A DNA stretch of 64,000 nt, from positions 5,642,001 through 5,706,000 of the forward strand of contig JAXGXG010000001.1 of the NCBI GenBank assembly GCA_040772845.1, given 5' to 3'. This document shows positions 37,019 to 46,402 of this stretch, one piece after another. The notes beneath the pieces were generated by a model. The model searched no databases, was not told where the DNA came from, and saw nothing but the letters and a program-made list of their open reading frames with translations. Within the stretch, counting starts at the first letter, position 1, and each line of letters starts with the position of its first letter. Position numbers and translations under genes: made by a program. The stretch comes from PWXP01 sp040772845 (GTDB lineage Bacteria > Planctomycetota > Planctomycetia > Pirellulales > Thermoguttaceae).

Positions 37019-37144
37019 GGCAACTGCCACCGGAGGGCTCGCGCCCTTCCGCTTCTAACTGGCAACTGCCACCGGAGGGCTTGCGCCCTTCCGCTTCTAA
37101 CTGGCAACTTCCACCGGAGGGCTTGCGCCCTTCCGCTTCTAACT
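37019..37144. repeat. 42-bp tandem repeat, three units
   Basis: Units at 37019, 37061 and 37103, each GGCAACTGCCACCGGAGGGC plus the GCGCCCTTCCGCTTCTAACT half, with one or two substitutions. 42 is six heptamers, and the unit reads as AGTTAGA-AGCGGAA... on the other strand, so it keeps the heptamer register. It contains the GGGC-GCGA-GCCC hairpin. Confidence 0.9.
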
Positions 37145-37234
37145 GGCGACTGGCGTTCGGTTGACATGCGGTTGGGGGAGGGGGAGAATGGCGGGGGTGG
37201 ATGACTTGAGATTTGTCCTACAAGGAGAGCCCTT

Positions 37235-38584
37235 ATGAGTCGTGCAGACGGGTCGGGTGGCGGGGCGCGTTCGCGCCGTGAATTCTTGCGGGAGACATCA
37301 GGCGTATTGGGTGGCGCTGCGCTGGTCGGGGCGCTGTCGGCTCGGGCCTATGCAGGCGAGGATAATACGATCTCGATCGCGCTGGTCGGGTGCGGCGGAC
37401 GCGGGACCGGCGCCGCGGCCAATGCACTGGCGACGCAGAGCCAGGGGCCGGTCAAGCTGGTCGCACTGGCCGATGTATTCGACTATCGCGCCAAGGGAAG
37501 CCTGGAACGGCTGCAGAAGCAGTTTCCCGAGCAGGTGGATGTGCCGCCGGAGCGGGTATTCGTGGGGTTCGAGGGCTACAAGCAGGCGGTCGATGCGGTG
37601 GGCGACGGTGGGCTGGTCCTGCTGACCACGCCGCCTGCGTTCCGCCCGGTGCAGCTTGAATACGCCGTCGAGAAAGGGCGGCATGTGTTCATGGAGAAAT
37701 CGTTTGCCGTCGATGCGCCGGGGATTCGGCGCGTGCTGGCGGCAGGCAAGAAGGCGGACGCGAAGAACCTGAAGATTGCCGGCGGGCTGATGAGCCGGCA
37801 TTATCCGCCGTTGCAGGCGGCGGTGGAGCAGGTTCATCAGGGTCGGATCGGCACCGTCGTAACGGCGTGGGCCTATCGCATGCACGGGCCGGTCGGCTTT
37901 CGCCCGCGGCAGGATGGGATGAGCGAACTGGCGCATCAGATTGCCAACTACAGCAACTTCACCTGGCTGAACGGCAGCTTCCTGCTCGACTGGCTGATCC
38001 ATAACCTGGACGTCTGCTGCTGGGTGAAAGATGCGTGGCCCGTTTCGTGCCAGGGGCAGGGCGGCCGGCAGGTGCGTGAACAGCCGGACCAGTTGTTCGA
38101 CCACTATGCGGCCGAATACACCTTTCCGGACGGCACGCGACTGCTGGCGCAGGGGCGGCATATGAACGGTTGCTGGGGGTTCTTCGGCAGTAAGATACAC
38201 GGTGCGAACGGTGCGGCCGTGCTGGGCGAAGGCATTAAGGACCCGCGCCTGTTCAGCGACTACCCGATGACCCAGGAGCTCTGGCGGCATGCGGGCGAAT
38301 CGCCCAACCCGTACCAGGTAGAGCACGACCGGCTGTTCGCGGCCATCCGCAACGACCAGCCGTACAACGAGTCGGAGCGTTGTGCGTACGCGGCCATGGT
38401 CGGCATTCTCGGCCGCATGGCCATCGAGTCGGGCAAAGAGGTAACCTGGGACGAGGCGATGGCGTCGCAGCTCGTTCTGGCCCCGGCGGTGGATACCATG
38501 ACCTGGGACAGCGAGCCGCCCGTCCAACCCGATGCAGACGGCAAGTACCCCGTGGCTATGCCAGGGTTTAGTAAAGCGGTTTAG
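37235..38584 (+). CDS. Gfo/Idh/MocA oxidoreductase, Tat-exported
   Basis: A 449-aa NAD(P)-dependent oxidoreductase with a twin-arginine signal (RSRREFLRETSGVLGGAAL) and a Rossmann start ISIALVGCGGRGTGAAANAL. The catalytic-region motif EKSFAVDAPG (EKP-like; the usual Pro is Ser here) and a following GLMSRHYPPLQAAVEQ match exported Gfo/Idh proteins of planctomycetes. HNLDVCCWVKDAWPVSCQGQ fits the C-terminal substrate domain. Probably acts on a sugar or inositol derivative in the periplasm; substrate unknown. AAGGAGA lies before the ATG. The TAG stop overlaps the first heptamer of the next repeat site. Confidence 0.88.
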   Translation: MSRADGSGGGARSRREFLRETSGVLGGAALVGALSARAYAGEDNTISIALVGCGGRGTGAAANALATQSQGPVKLVALADVFDYRAKGSLERLQKQFPEQVDVPPERVFVGFEGYKQAVDAVGDGGLVLLTTPPAFRPVQLEYAVEKGRHVFMEKSFAVDAPGIRRVLAAGKKADAKNLKIAGGLMSRHYPPLQAAVEQVHQGRIGTVVTAWAYRMHGPVGFRPRQDGMSELAHQIANYSNFTWLNGSFLLDWLIHNLDVCCWVKDAWPVSCQGQGGRQVREQPDQLFDHYAAEYTFPDGTRLLAQGRHMNGCWGFFGSKIHGANGAAVLGEGIKDPRLFSDYPMTQELWRHAGESPNPYQVEHDRLFAAIRNDQPYNESERCAYAAMVGILGRMAIESGKEVTWDEAMASQLVLAPAVDTMTWDSEPPVQPDADGKYPVAMPGFSKAV

Positions 38585-38790
38585 TTGCTAGAGGAGAAGT
38601 TTCTAGTTTCTAGTTTCTAGTTGCTAGTTGCTAGTTGCTAGTGACGCGCTGGCGCGGAAGTTGACAGATTAGAAGCGGAAGGGCGCGAGCCCTCCGGTGC
38701 CGGAGTTGGGAGTTGGAAGCTGGGAGCTGGGAGCTGGGAGTTGGAAGCTGGGAGTTGGAAGTTGGAAGCTGGAAGCCAGTATCTGGCAAC
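38584..38790. repeat. heptanucleotide array (site K)
   Basis: AGTTTCT and AGTTGCT units, core GACGCGCTGGCGCGG, AGCGGAA with hairpin GGGCGCGAGCCC, then AGTTGGA, AGCTGGG and AGTTGGA units. Confidence 0.85.
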
Positions 38791-38873
38791 TGCCAACTCA
38801 CCCTGAGGCGGCGATTCCCGCAACCGCAGCACTCCCTTTGGTCTTTTATGTCCTTTAAGTCCCTTCAGTTCCC

Positions 38874-38909
38874 TTTCAATGTGGTTCGCGGTTATTCAAC
38901 CGCGGAAAG
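38874..38909 (-). repeat. stray CRISPR-repeat copy in reverse orientation, second cassette
   Basis: Same changes as the copy at 34656 (TTCAATGTGGTTCGCGG then TTATTCAACCGCGGAAAGG), so both descend from one diverged copy spread with the cassette. Confidence 0.75.
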
Positions 38910-39059
38910 GCCTGCATCGCTTGCAGATTGCGGCCGTCGTGGCAGTACTTCGATTAGGAGTACGAGTACTCGCTCGCACAGAGGTTTGTCGTAAATTGAA
39001 CGAGCAAGGTACGTTGTCGGAGAGAACGCTGCCGAGACGGCAGTGCCACGCGCCGTTCG

Positions 39060-39176
39060 CGTCAGCGCGTCACTAGAAACTAGCAACTAGCAACTAGCAA
39101 CTAGAAACTAGAAACTAGCAACTGGAAGCTTCCCCTCTGACACCTTCTTCCCGATCTCCGATCTCCCAGCTTCCAC
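39060..39176. repeat. heptanucleotide array (site L) abutting an ABC ATPase stop
   Basis: AGCGCGTC core, CTAGCAA and CTAGAAA heptamers, then ATCTCCG/ATCTCCC units ending directly at the stop codon of the minus-strand ABC gene (TAG at 39177-39179). Confidence 0.8.
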
Positions 39177-39826
<650 letters not shown>

Positions 39827-39827
<1 letters not shown>

Positions 39828-41128
39828 CAGGGTGCTCCTTCTCTGAGGATGGTTGCGGGATCGGTGCGCGCGGCGAGCAGGGCGGGAATCCAGACACCCA
39901 GAACGGCGAGCGCCAGGGCCGTGCCGAGTGAGAGCAGCAGCCAGGCCGGGCGCAGCAGGCTGGGCATCGCAATGGTTGTGGCCGCGTCGGGCGCCTGGCC
40001 GAAATGGGCGCCTAAGGCCATGCCGAGACCGTAGCCCAGAATCCCGCCGAGCAGGCCGACGACGACGGCCTTCGCCAGGAACATGGCAAGCACGCGCCGC
40101 GCACGGACGCCCAGGGCGCGCAGCAAACCGTACTCGGCGCGTCGCAGCCGCATATCGCGAAATGCCCAAAGGGCGAGCCAGGCGGCGGCGGTTATGAGGA
40201 GGACCGGGCTGAGCAGGGCGGCCAGCGTTTCGCGCTGCACCTGCAATGCCGCCCGATGCTCGCGCTGCTGCTGTAAGGCGGCCTTGGCTTCGTCGCCCAC
40301 GCGCGAACGCGCTTCGTAACGGGCCAGCATGGGGGCGCCCATCTCTACCACCTGCGTATCGGGCAGAATGGCCCCGATTTCGCCCCGCACGGTGGCCAGC
40401 CCGACACCGGGGCACGACATGCACTTCAATGCCAGGATAGCGTTGATCTGGTCGGGCCGATCGAGCAGTTCCTGGGCGTCGTCCAGGGCGATCCAGGCGG
40501 AGATATCGTCTTTCGTCCCGCGTTCCGGATGGCAGCGGTGGACACGGAAGTCGCGGCCGAGCAGTCGCACCGTATCGCCTTCGACGGCCGACAACGCCTG
40601 CTGCAATTGATAGCCGAGTACGATCGTCCCGGCAGGAACGATGTGGCCCAGGTCGAGCGGTTTTTTGGGCTTCTGGTCCGGGTAGGGAACATACCCTCGC
40701 GTACCGATCAGGATGATCGACCGGCCCTTCTGTTCCGGCCACGCGATCCGCTCCTGCAGTGTGGGCAGAAGATGCTGCACGGTAATCAGATTGGCGGCGG
40801 CCAGGCGGTCGACGTATTGCTCGGGCATGTACTGGGTTGCGTAATCGTCGGTGTACCAGTCGCGGAGATTCTGGCTGCTGGGGAGGATGAGCAGGTTGTA
40901 GCTGAGCTTGAGCGTTGCCTTGCGCATCTCGTCCTTCAGTTCGGCCATGAGGGCCTCGACCTGGGCTTGATGGTCGGCCAGTACCTGCTCGTCCTGCCGC
41001 TGATGCAGGTCGAGCGTCATCATGGATCCGACCAGTGTCGCCACGGCGACGGTAACCGCCAGCAGGGCCAGGAGAGCGGCCGTTTTGCGGAACGCGATTT
41101 CTTTCAGGATCAGTCGCGAGAGGGGCAT
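39827..41128 (-). CDS. FtsX-like ABC permease (second of two)
   Basis: A 433-aa permease with the FtsX/MacB topology: a first membrane helix (ALLALLAVTVAVATLVGSMM), a large extracytoplasmic domain (~residues 40-290, with a CMSCPG pair of cysteines), then three C-terminal helices (LITAAAWLALWAF, AVVVGLLGGILGYGLGMAL, LLLSLGTALALAVLGVWIPA) ending in RTDPATILREGAP. A heptamer array ends only four bases before its ATG, so no ordinary ribosome-binding site is visible. Partner of the ATPase downstream. Confidence 0.88.
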
Positions 41129-41132
41129 GTTT

Positions 41133-41275
41133 AGGTGTCAGGTGTCAGGTGTCAGGTGTCAGGTGTCAGGTGTCAGGTGTCAGGTGTCAGGTGTCAGTAA
41201 CGCGCTCGCGCGGCCGGGATACCGCGTTAGCGCGGCACTAGCAACTAGAAACTAGCAACTAGAAACTTCTCCTCT
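41133..41275. repeat. heptanucleotide array (site M) between two permease genes
   Basis: More than eight perfect AGGTGTC heptamers, then AACGCGCTCGCGCGG, a short spacer with GCGTTAGCGCGG, and CTAGCAA/CTAGAAA heptamers. Last array of the family seen in the window. Confidence 0.9.
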
Positions 41276-41294
41276 GACAACTTCTTCTCTTGTT

Positions 41295-42554
41295 TCATTG
41301 GGTTCGGAGGGTGATGGCGGGGTCGGTGCGTGAGGCGGCCAGGGCGGCAATGGCGGCTGCGGTGGCGGAAAGCAGTAAGGCGACGGCCAACGCAAGGGCC
41401 AGCAGGCAGGGCTGTCCGATATGTGCGCCACTGACCAACCGTAGGATCAGGGCGGCTGCGGTCACGCCGGCTGCGGCTCCTGCAGCGCCCAGCACCAGCC
41501 ATCGGCCCAGAAAAATGCCTGCCACGCGACGGGCGTGCAGGCCACATGTTCGCCATATGCCGATTTCCATACGGCGTTCCGTTACGTTGCTCCACGCAAG
41601 CCATCCGATCCATAGGGCGCACGAAGTAACCACCAGGGCGCCAATGACACCGGCCAGCCGGCGGCGGAAACGGTTCAGGTTTGCCTGCGTGCTTAGCTCC
41701 TGTTGGATGCGGGCCTGTTCGCTGCGGTGCGTGTTGGTTGTGGCCAGCTTGGAGGCGACGGTTCCCGGCAGCCGCTGTACAAGCTGGGCGCCGGGCAAGA
41801 CTTGCGATACCTGCCGACGCAGTTGGGGCAGATTCTCCATCGCTGCCGCCGTGCCCTGCGCGACGATTTCCGTAATGCGGTCCGGCATGGCGAGCAGTTG
41901 CTGGGCCTCGGCAAGTGTGGTCCACACGGTCAGGTCGTCGCGAGTGCCCTCTTGCGGCAAGCAACGGGCGACGCGCATGGTTCGGCCCATCAGTTGGATT
42001 TCATCGCCTTCGTGCAGGCTGAAGACCTTGTGCAGTTCGTGGCCCAGGGCAACGGTTCCCGGCTCGAGCGGCCTGGCGTATCGATCGGCCAACGGGGCGG
42101 AATTCGGCTTGAGTGCAATGACCGGACCGCGGCCGACGACGACGATCGGCCAGTTCCGTTCGGGCCAGTTGACGCGACGCCGTAGCTGGCCTGCAACGTT
42201 GCAGAGGCCCGTTCCGTCGGCTTCGGCCAGACGCCGTACGGATGTTTCCGTCATGGTTGGCGACGATTGGTCGTTTGCGTACCAGTCGGCCATGTCCTGG
42301 CCTTCGGGCAGGATGGTCATATTGAAGCCCAAATGGCCCATGGCATGTGCGATATCGGCCCGCAGGTCGGCCAACTGGTTTTCGAGCTTCGCCTGCTTGT
42401 TGCGAAGTGCGAGGGATGACGCGGTTTCGTAGTCTGCCAGTAGAGCGCCGGTGACGACAATGGCGCCCACGGCCGCCATGACGGCCGCCAAACCTGCGAG
42501 GGCGTTCGCGCGATAGTGAAGCAGCTCGGCCAGGATGACACGGGCCCACGACAT
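41295..42554 (-). CDS. FtsX-like ABC permease (first of two)
   Basis: A 419-aa permease paralogous to the next gene: N-terminal helix (ALAGLAAVMAAVGAIVVTGA), extracytoplasmic domain with GFNMTILPEGQDMADWY (compare YNLLILPSSQNLRDWY in the other permease), and C-terminal helices ending in ASRTDPAITLRTQ. The ATG at 42554 lies two bases after the stop of the anchored protein upstream. The open frame extends further upstream, but that part overlaps the previous gene and is not conserved. Likely one half of a heterodimeric exporter. Confidence 0.87.
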   Translation of the reverse strand: MSWARVILAELLHYRANALAGLAAVMAAVGAIVVTGALLADYETASSLALRNKQAKLENQLADLRADIAHAMGHLGFNMTILPEGQDMADWYANDQSSPTMTETSVRRLAEADGTGLCNVAGQLRRRVNWPERNWPIVVVGRGPVIALKPNSAPLADRYARPLEPGTVALGHELHKVFSLHEGDEIQLMGRTMRVARCLPQEGTRDDLTVWTTLAEAQQLLAMPDRITEIVAQGTAAAMENLPQLRRQVSQVLPGAQLVQRLPGTVASKLATTNTHRSEQARIQQELSTQANLNRFRRRLAGVIGALVVTSCALWIGWLAWSNVTERRMEIGIWRTCGLHARRVAGIFLGRWLVLGAAGAAAGVTAAALILRLVSGAHIGQPCLLALALAVALLLSATAAAIAALAASRTDPAITLRTQ

Positions 42555-42556
42555 GG

Positions 42557-43843
42557 CTATCGCCCCTTTCCTAGAAGGAGGACGACCGTTGCTGCGGCCA
42601 CCAGCAGAAGCAGCCCGGCCAGGACGGCGCCGGCAATGACGACCACGGACATTCGGACCGCCGGCGCGTTGACCGGTTCTGTGTCCGGCGGTTTGGTTGT
42701 CTCGCGTTTGTCTTCTGGCGAGGCCGGGGCGCCGTTTGGATCGGCAGGCGTGGTATCGGAAGAGGCAGACGCCGTCGATGCTTTCGTTGCCGGCGGCGCC
42801 GAGTGCGCGGGCGTCTCTTCGTCCAGGCGGGGTGCGACCGCCGTCAGCATATCGGGCGTGATTTCGGGCGGCGGGGGAACGCGACCCTCCAAGGCGCCCG
42901 GCCAGTCGAATGCCATCAGGATATCGGTGCCCGGATTCATACTTTTCACCTGGCAGGAGCAGGCTCCGGTCAGGAAGGCACACGAGTCCAGGATGTTCTC
43001 GGCATTGATCCCCGCGCCCACCAGCGCCCACAGGGCGCGCGCCTGCCCGAATATGGGGAAGGCGATCGGCTGCTCCGCGTACTCGTGCAGATCGGGCTCC
43101 AAGTTCAGCAGTATGGCCAGCAACGTTTGCTCGTCCGGGTTGTTGCGCGAAAGCGACAGCAGGGAGAATTCGATCTGCAGCGGAATAGCCTCGCTCGGAT
43201 CGACGTGCATCGGCATGTTCGGGTCGGGGATATCGGAATCGGTCGGCAGGTAATCGAGTTGGTCGGTTCCAGGGATGTGGAGTTTCTCTTTGACGGCGAC
43301 CAACTCGCGTTCGAGGCAGTCTTTGGCCGCCTGGTCCTTTTCGGCATCACCGCTTTCGACGAGCACCCAGACGGCCGATTGGCCCAGAAGGATTCGGCGT
43401 ACGAGTTCCTTCCGCACGGGCGAATCGAGCAGTTTCTCCGGCGATTCGGGCGTCCAAGCGCCGGACCAGACGGCTTGCATCGCAACACCCGGTCGCGGTG
43501 GAAAGCGGAGTACAGCCCACGGGAGCTTCTTGCGATCGACCGAAATGCCTTCAAGCCGCCAATCGTCGGCATCGACCGCATCCAGGTCGACCGTCTCGGC
43601 ATAGAGTCGGACCGGCAGGTGCTTGAGAGCATCGAGTGCCGGCTGGATTTCCTTGACTTGCTCGGCCGAACAGAAGACGGCCAGATGATAGGGATCGGGC
43701 GGCCATCGCTCCAGTGCATAGCGGAAGACGGGCACATTGCACGCCTGCGAGGCCGATGCGGCCCAGCATGCCAAAGCGATCGTCCACATCGGCGCCGAAA
43801 GCGGACGTTTCCAGGATCCTACCAACCGCGAAGTACCGAGCAT
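42557..43843 (-). CDS. membrane-anchored protein of an ABC exporter operon
   Basis: A 428-aa protein: signal peptide (MWTIALACWAASASQ) followed by ACNVPVFRYALERWPPDPY, an extracytoplasmic domain of ~280 residues with a CAFLTGACSC cysteine cluster, a Pro/Ala/Thr-rich stalk (~60 aa), and a C-terminal helix (SVVVIAGAVLAGLLLLVAAA) with basic end. It opens the operon with the two FtsX permeases and the LolD-like ATPase. Its external domain may present or receive the exported substrate. No enzymatic motif recognised. Confidence 0.7.
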   Translation of the reverse strand: MLGTSRLVGSWKRPLSAPMWTIALACWAASASQACNVPVFRYALERWPPDPYHLAVFCSAEQVKEIQPALDALKHLPVRLYAETVDLDAVDADDWRLEGISVDRKKLPWAVLRFPPRPGVAMQAVWSGAWTPESPEKLLDSPVRKELVRRILLGQSAVWVLVESGDAEKDQAAKDCLERELVAVKEKLHIPGTDQLDYLPTDSDIPDPNMPMHVDPSEAIPLQIEFSLLSLSRNNPDEQTLLAILLNLEPDLHEYAEQPIAFPIFGQARALWALVGAGINAENILDSCAFLTGACSCQVKSMNPGTDILMAFDWPGALEGRVPPPPEITPDMLTAVAPRLDEETPAHSAPPATKASTASASSDTTPADPNGAPASPEDKRETTKPPDTEPVNAPAVRMSVVVIAGAVLAGLLLLVAAATVVLLLGKGR

Positions 43844-43933
43844 TGGGCAATTACCTTCAGGTAGCCAAGCGCAATCGGTGTCTTGCGAGTATTCTTCAAG
43901 AAGACTCGACGTTGTGCACCCGTTGTATTCCGA

Positions 43934-44440
43934 TTATACGCGAGTGGCATCGTCGCCGACAACCGGCCGGTTGGCATGTCCGATGCCGGCCGAGGCCGAG
44001 CGGGCCCGGACGATCTTGGCAGTCTGGTCGATGTGTTCGTTAATCCAGCCTTCGAGTTCGAGCCAGTTGACTGGCGGGAGCTGTTCGCGATCGGGCCGGA
44101 GGCGGGCGGCATTCTTGATATAGACGTGGATGATGTCGCTTGCCTTTTTCTCGGTATTCCAGTGCAGGAGGATGCGAATGCAGCGTCGGAGCGAGCCGGG
44201 GACATCGAGTTCGTGGTAGCACATCAGCGCGATGTCGAACCAGCCGAGTTGTCTTGCCGCCAGGGCGGGAAACTCGGCATCGAGGTCCGTGGTCGTTGTG
44301 AACACGGCGCTGGCGACGTCGTCCGGCTCGATCTTATTGACGTGGATCATCAAGGCCAGCAACTGCCGAGTGGCCTCGAGAATGGCTTCTCGCGTATTGG
44401 CGTCGGCAGTTGTGGCGCCGCGGACTCCTCGGCAAGGCAT
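43934..44440 (-). CDS. aroH: chorismate mutase, AroH type
   Basis: A 168-aa protein whose first ~125 residues follow the Bacillus AroH fold: CRGVRGATTADANTREAILE (active-site Arg and start of strand 1), DVASAVFTTTTDLDAEFPA, then CYHELDVPGSLRRCIRILLH and HVYIKNAARLRPD. It converts chorismate to prephenate for Phe/Tyr synthesis as a trimer. The family is usually ~120-130 aa; about 40 extra C-terminal residues here are Ala/Arg-rich and of no known role. Monocistronic. Confidence 0.92.
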   Translation of the reverse strand: MPCRGVRGATTADANTREAILEATRQLLALMIHVNKIEPDDVASAVFTTTTDLDAEFPALAARQLGWFDIALMCYHELDVPGSLRRCIRILLHWNTEKKASDIIHVYIKNAARLRPDREQLPPVNWLELEGWINEHIDQTAKIVRARSASAGIGHANRPVVGDDATRV

Positions 44441-44495
44441 GAGCTCTCTCCCTGGGCTTGTTTCACACAGGCAGAAGAGCCCGTGCCATTCACAT

Positions 44496-44897
44496 TCATG
44501 AGGCCATAACGGTTATTTTTCGAGGCTTGACCGCCTCGGCTTTCGGAAGATGCAGGGTGAGGACGCCGTTGGCGTACTCGGCCGAGATCTTGGAGGCATC
44601 GACGGCTTCACTCACCTGAAAGGTCCGCCAATAGTCGCCAACTCCATACTCACACAGCAGGAACTCGGTTTCTGGGTTCTGCCGGCGTTCCACGGGTGCG
44701 TGGATCGATAAGGTTCCGTCTTCGAACTTGACGTCGATTTGGTCGCTTTGAGCCCCGGGCACGTCGGCGAGGACCAGGATTTCATCTTCGCGTTCAATTA
44801 TATCGCAATTGGGTCGAAAAAACTGCCCGCTACGTGTTCGTTCGGCAGCATCAGGTTGTTCGGCCGCTTTTTTGGTCATTTCCGATGGATTGGGCAT
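44496..44897 (-). CDS. small heat-shock protein (Hsp20), second of pair
   Basis: A 133-aa alpha-crystallin-type chaperone: ERTRSGQFFRPNCDIIERED opens the domain, LVLADVPGAQSDQIDV and GTLSIHAPVERR are the central strands, and GVLTLHLPKAEAVKPRKI is the end with the usual A-x-x-x-G-V-L/ I-x-I region. ATG at 44897 is chosen because AAGGAG ends six bases before it; an ATG at 44903 directly abuts that site. ATP-independent holdase; the gene lies 133 bases downstream of a paralogue. Confidence 0.93.
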   Translation of the reverse strand: MPNPSEMTKKAAEQPDAAERTRSGQFFRPNCDIIEREDEILVLADVPGAQSDQIDVKFEDGTLSIHAPVERRQNPETEFLLCEYGVGDYWRTFQVSEAVDASKISAEYANGVLTLHLPKAEAVKPRKITVMAS

Positions 44898-45030
44898 GAT
44901 CATCTCCTTACAGTTCAATTGTACGACAAAGGACAAGGAATGAGGACAACGCCACCTGAAGGGTTCATCGGAGATCCCGCTGGCGACGTAGAGGCCGCCG
45001 GGTACCGGCCCTTCAGGAGCGATTGTCCGC

Positions 45031-45477
45031 TTACGGAGCGGGAGAAACCTGAATCTTGTGTGGTTTCGCCGCCTCTGCCTTGGGCAATGTGATGGTTAGT
45101 ACGCCATCCTTCAGGGCTGCTTGCACGTTGTCACTGTTGACGTCGGCCGGTAGCCGAAGGACGCGGTTGACGGTGCCGACGGGGCGTTCTCGCCGGTGGC
45201 ACGTGACCCCTTCTTGTTGGGGATCGGGGCGTTGTATCTGGATGGACAGTTCGCCTCCGACGACCGAAACATCGATCCGGTCGGGCGTTACGCCGGGTAC
45301 TTCGAGTTCGGCGACCAAGGCATCGTCCTGTTCCCACAGGTTCAATGGCGGCTGCCCGCGGGTGATGGGCGGCCATACGCCCTCGACCGGTTGTCCGAAA
45401 AAGCCCGACAATAGGCGTTCCATCTCGTCGCGCAGTTGGGTAACCGGATGACGGAATCCACGATAGAGTGAAGGCAT
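45031..45477 (-). CDS. small heat-shock protein (Hsp20), first of pair
   Basis: A 148-aa alpha-crystallin-type chaperone with an N-terminal arm (HPVTQLRDEMERLLSGFFG), core strands ALVAELEVPGVTPDRIDV and GELSIQIQRPD, and the end DGVLTITLPKAEAAKPHKI. AGGAGA lies ~8 bases upstream of the ATG. The pair probably forms mixed or separate oligomers that hold unfolding proteins. No CIRCE element is visible in the 349-base upstream gap. Confidence 0.94.
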   Translation of the reverse strand: MPSLYRGFRHPVTQLRDEMERLLSGFFGQPVEGVWPPITRGQPPLNLWEQDDALVAELEVPGVTPDRIDVSVVGGELSIQIQRPDPQQEGVTCHRRERPVGTVNRVLRLPADVNSDNVQAALKDGVLTITLPKAEAAKPHKIQVSPAP

Positions 45478-45826
45478 TGCGCTGTCTCCTTTTCTGAGAA
45501 GTGAAATAGGCTCGGAACAATCGTCTGACGCTCATCAATTTGCAAACGCGATGCCAAGCGTAGATATTTCGTAGTATCTCGTTTTCTGGTAAGGAGTTAC
45601 GTCAGCGAGAGTATTCGGCTTTGGAAAAGAGACTGCCAAAACGGCAGTTTTTCCATTTGCTGGTTGTCTGCCAGCGTTTTCGTCGCTATACTCATCAGTT
45701 TAGCGATTCCTCCGGTAAAATAGCCTGCGTAACCGTCCTCTCCCGGAACGGCACCAATTGGAGCGCCTGGGCTGCCGATAGGCTAATGAGGGGAGACTGG
45801 GTGGTCGATGTCGGAGTGACTGTGGT
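45478..45826. other. divergent region between hsp20 and the FAS-like cluster
   Basis: Holds the terminator-like hairpin and presumably both promoters, which I cannot place with confidence. None of the heptamer repeats occur here. Confidence 0.5.
45632..45652 (+). terminator. terminator-like hairpin upstream of the FAS-like cluster
   Basis: ACTGCC-AAAAC-GGCAGT followed by TTTTT. No plus-strand gene ends just before it, so it may insulate or attenuate transcription toward the cluster that starts at 45827. Confidence 0.45.
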
Positions 45827-46321
45827 ATGCGTTTTGAATTGATTGATCGGATTGTCGAGCTGCGGCCGGGCGCCAGTATTCGGGCCACGAAGAACCTGAC
45901 GCTTGCAGAGGAGTATCTCGGCGATCATTTTCCGAATTTTCCCGTGATGCCGGGTGTGTTGATGCTGGAAGCGTTGACGCAGGCGAGCGCATGGCTGATC
46001 CGGGTGACGGAGGATTTTTCGCACAGCATCGTCATGCTGCGGCAGGCGAGCAATTTGCGGTATGGGCAGTTCGTGCAGCCGGGCAATACGCTGGTGGTGA
46101 GTGCTGAGATTGTTGAAATGGGTGAGGAAGAGACGCGGCTGAAGGCGCAAGGCACCGTGGACGGACGGCTAACGGTAGGCGCCCGGCTGGTCCTGGCGCG
46201 TTATAATCTGGCGGACAGCAACCCGGACAGCGCGGACCTCGATCGAACGACGATCGAAGGGCTTCGCAAGCGTTTGGAACTGATTTATCCCGAGGGAAGA
46301 GCATCATCGCAGGAATCGTGA
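45827..46321 (+). CDS. 3-hydroxyacyl-ACP dehydratase, FabZ-like
   Basis: A 164-aa hot-dog-fold protein with the FabZ active-site helix region GDHFPNFPVMPGVLMLEALT, including the catalytic His (DHF) and the VMPGVLMLEA turn. Usual FabZ length is ~140-150, so there is a short C-terminal extension. It removes water from 3-hydroxyacyl-ACP to give trans-2-enoyl-ACP. First gene of a five-gene codirectional cluster (dehydratase, FabG, ACP, second dehydratase-like protein, ketosynthase). Confidence 0.85.
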   Translation: MRFELIDRIVELRPGASIRATKNLTLAEEYLGDHFPNFPVMPGVLMLEALTQASAWLIRVTEDFSHSIVMLRQASNLRYGQFVQPGNTLVVSAEIVEMGEEETRLKAQGTVDGRLTVGARLVLARYNLADSNPDSADLDRTTIEGLRKRLELIYPEGRASSQES

Positions 46322-46402
46322 CGGTAGATCAGCTCCTGCTTCCCTCTACTTCGCAGGCGTCGGCAGGCGAAGTAGCTACGTTTATCCGAGGTATTGGACA
46401 GC

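Larger units (their letters stand above)
36810..37234. other. gap with heptamer site J and a 42-bp tandem repeat
   Basis: Between the divergent typA and oxidoreductase genes. Filled by heptamer repeats and the 42-bp tandem units; only the last ~70 bases (with AAGGAGA at ~37222) look like an ordinary upstream region. Confidence 0.8.
38585..39176. other. repeat-filled gap, second cassette
   Basis: Convergent gap with no gene. Repeats the cassette of 34430-34945: heptamers, CAGTATCTGGCAACTG, ACTCCCTTTGGTC with 9-bp units, a stray CRISPR repeat, hexamer arm, one GCACAGAGGTT segment with the GCTGCCG/CGGCAGTG hairpin, then heptamers again. Confidence 0.8.

Noticed and set aside
39828..40742. N-terminal extension of the ABC ATPase frame
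   Set aside because: The extra ~305 residues overlap the permease in another frame and are Arg/Pro-rich; ATPase homology starts exactly at the ATG at 39827.
42555..43031. N-terminal extension of the first FtsX permease frame
   Set aside because: Overlaps the anchored-protein gene; the membrane helix expected at the N-terminus follows the ATG at 42554.
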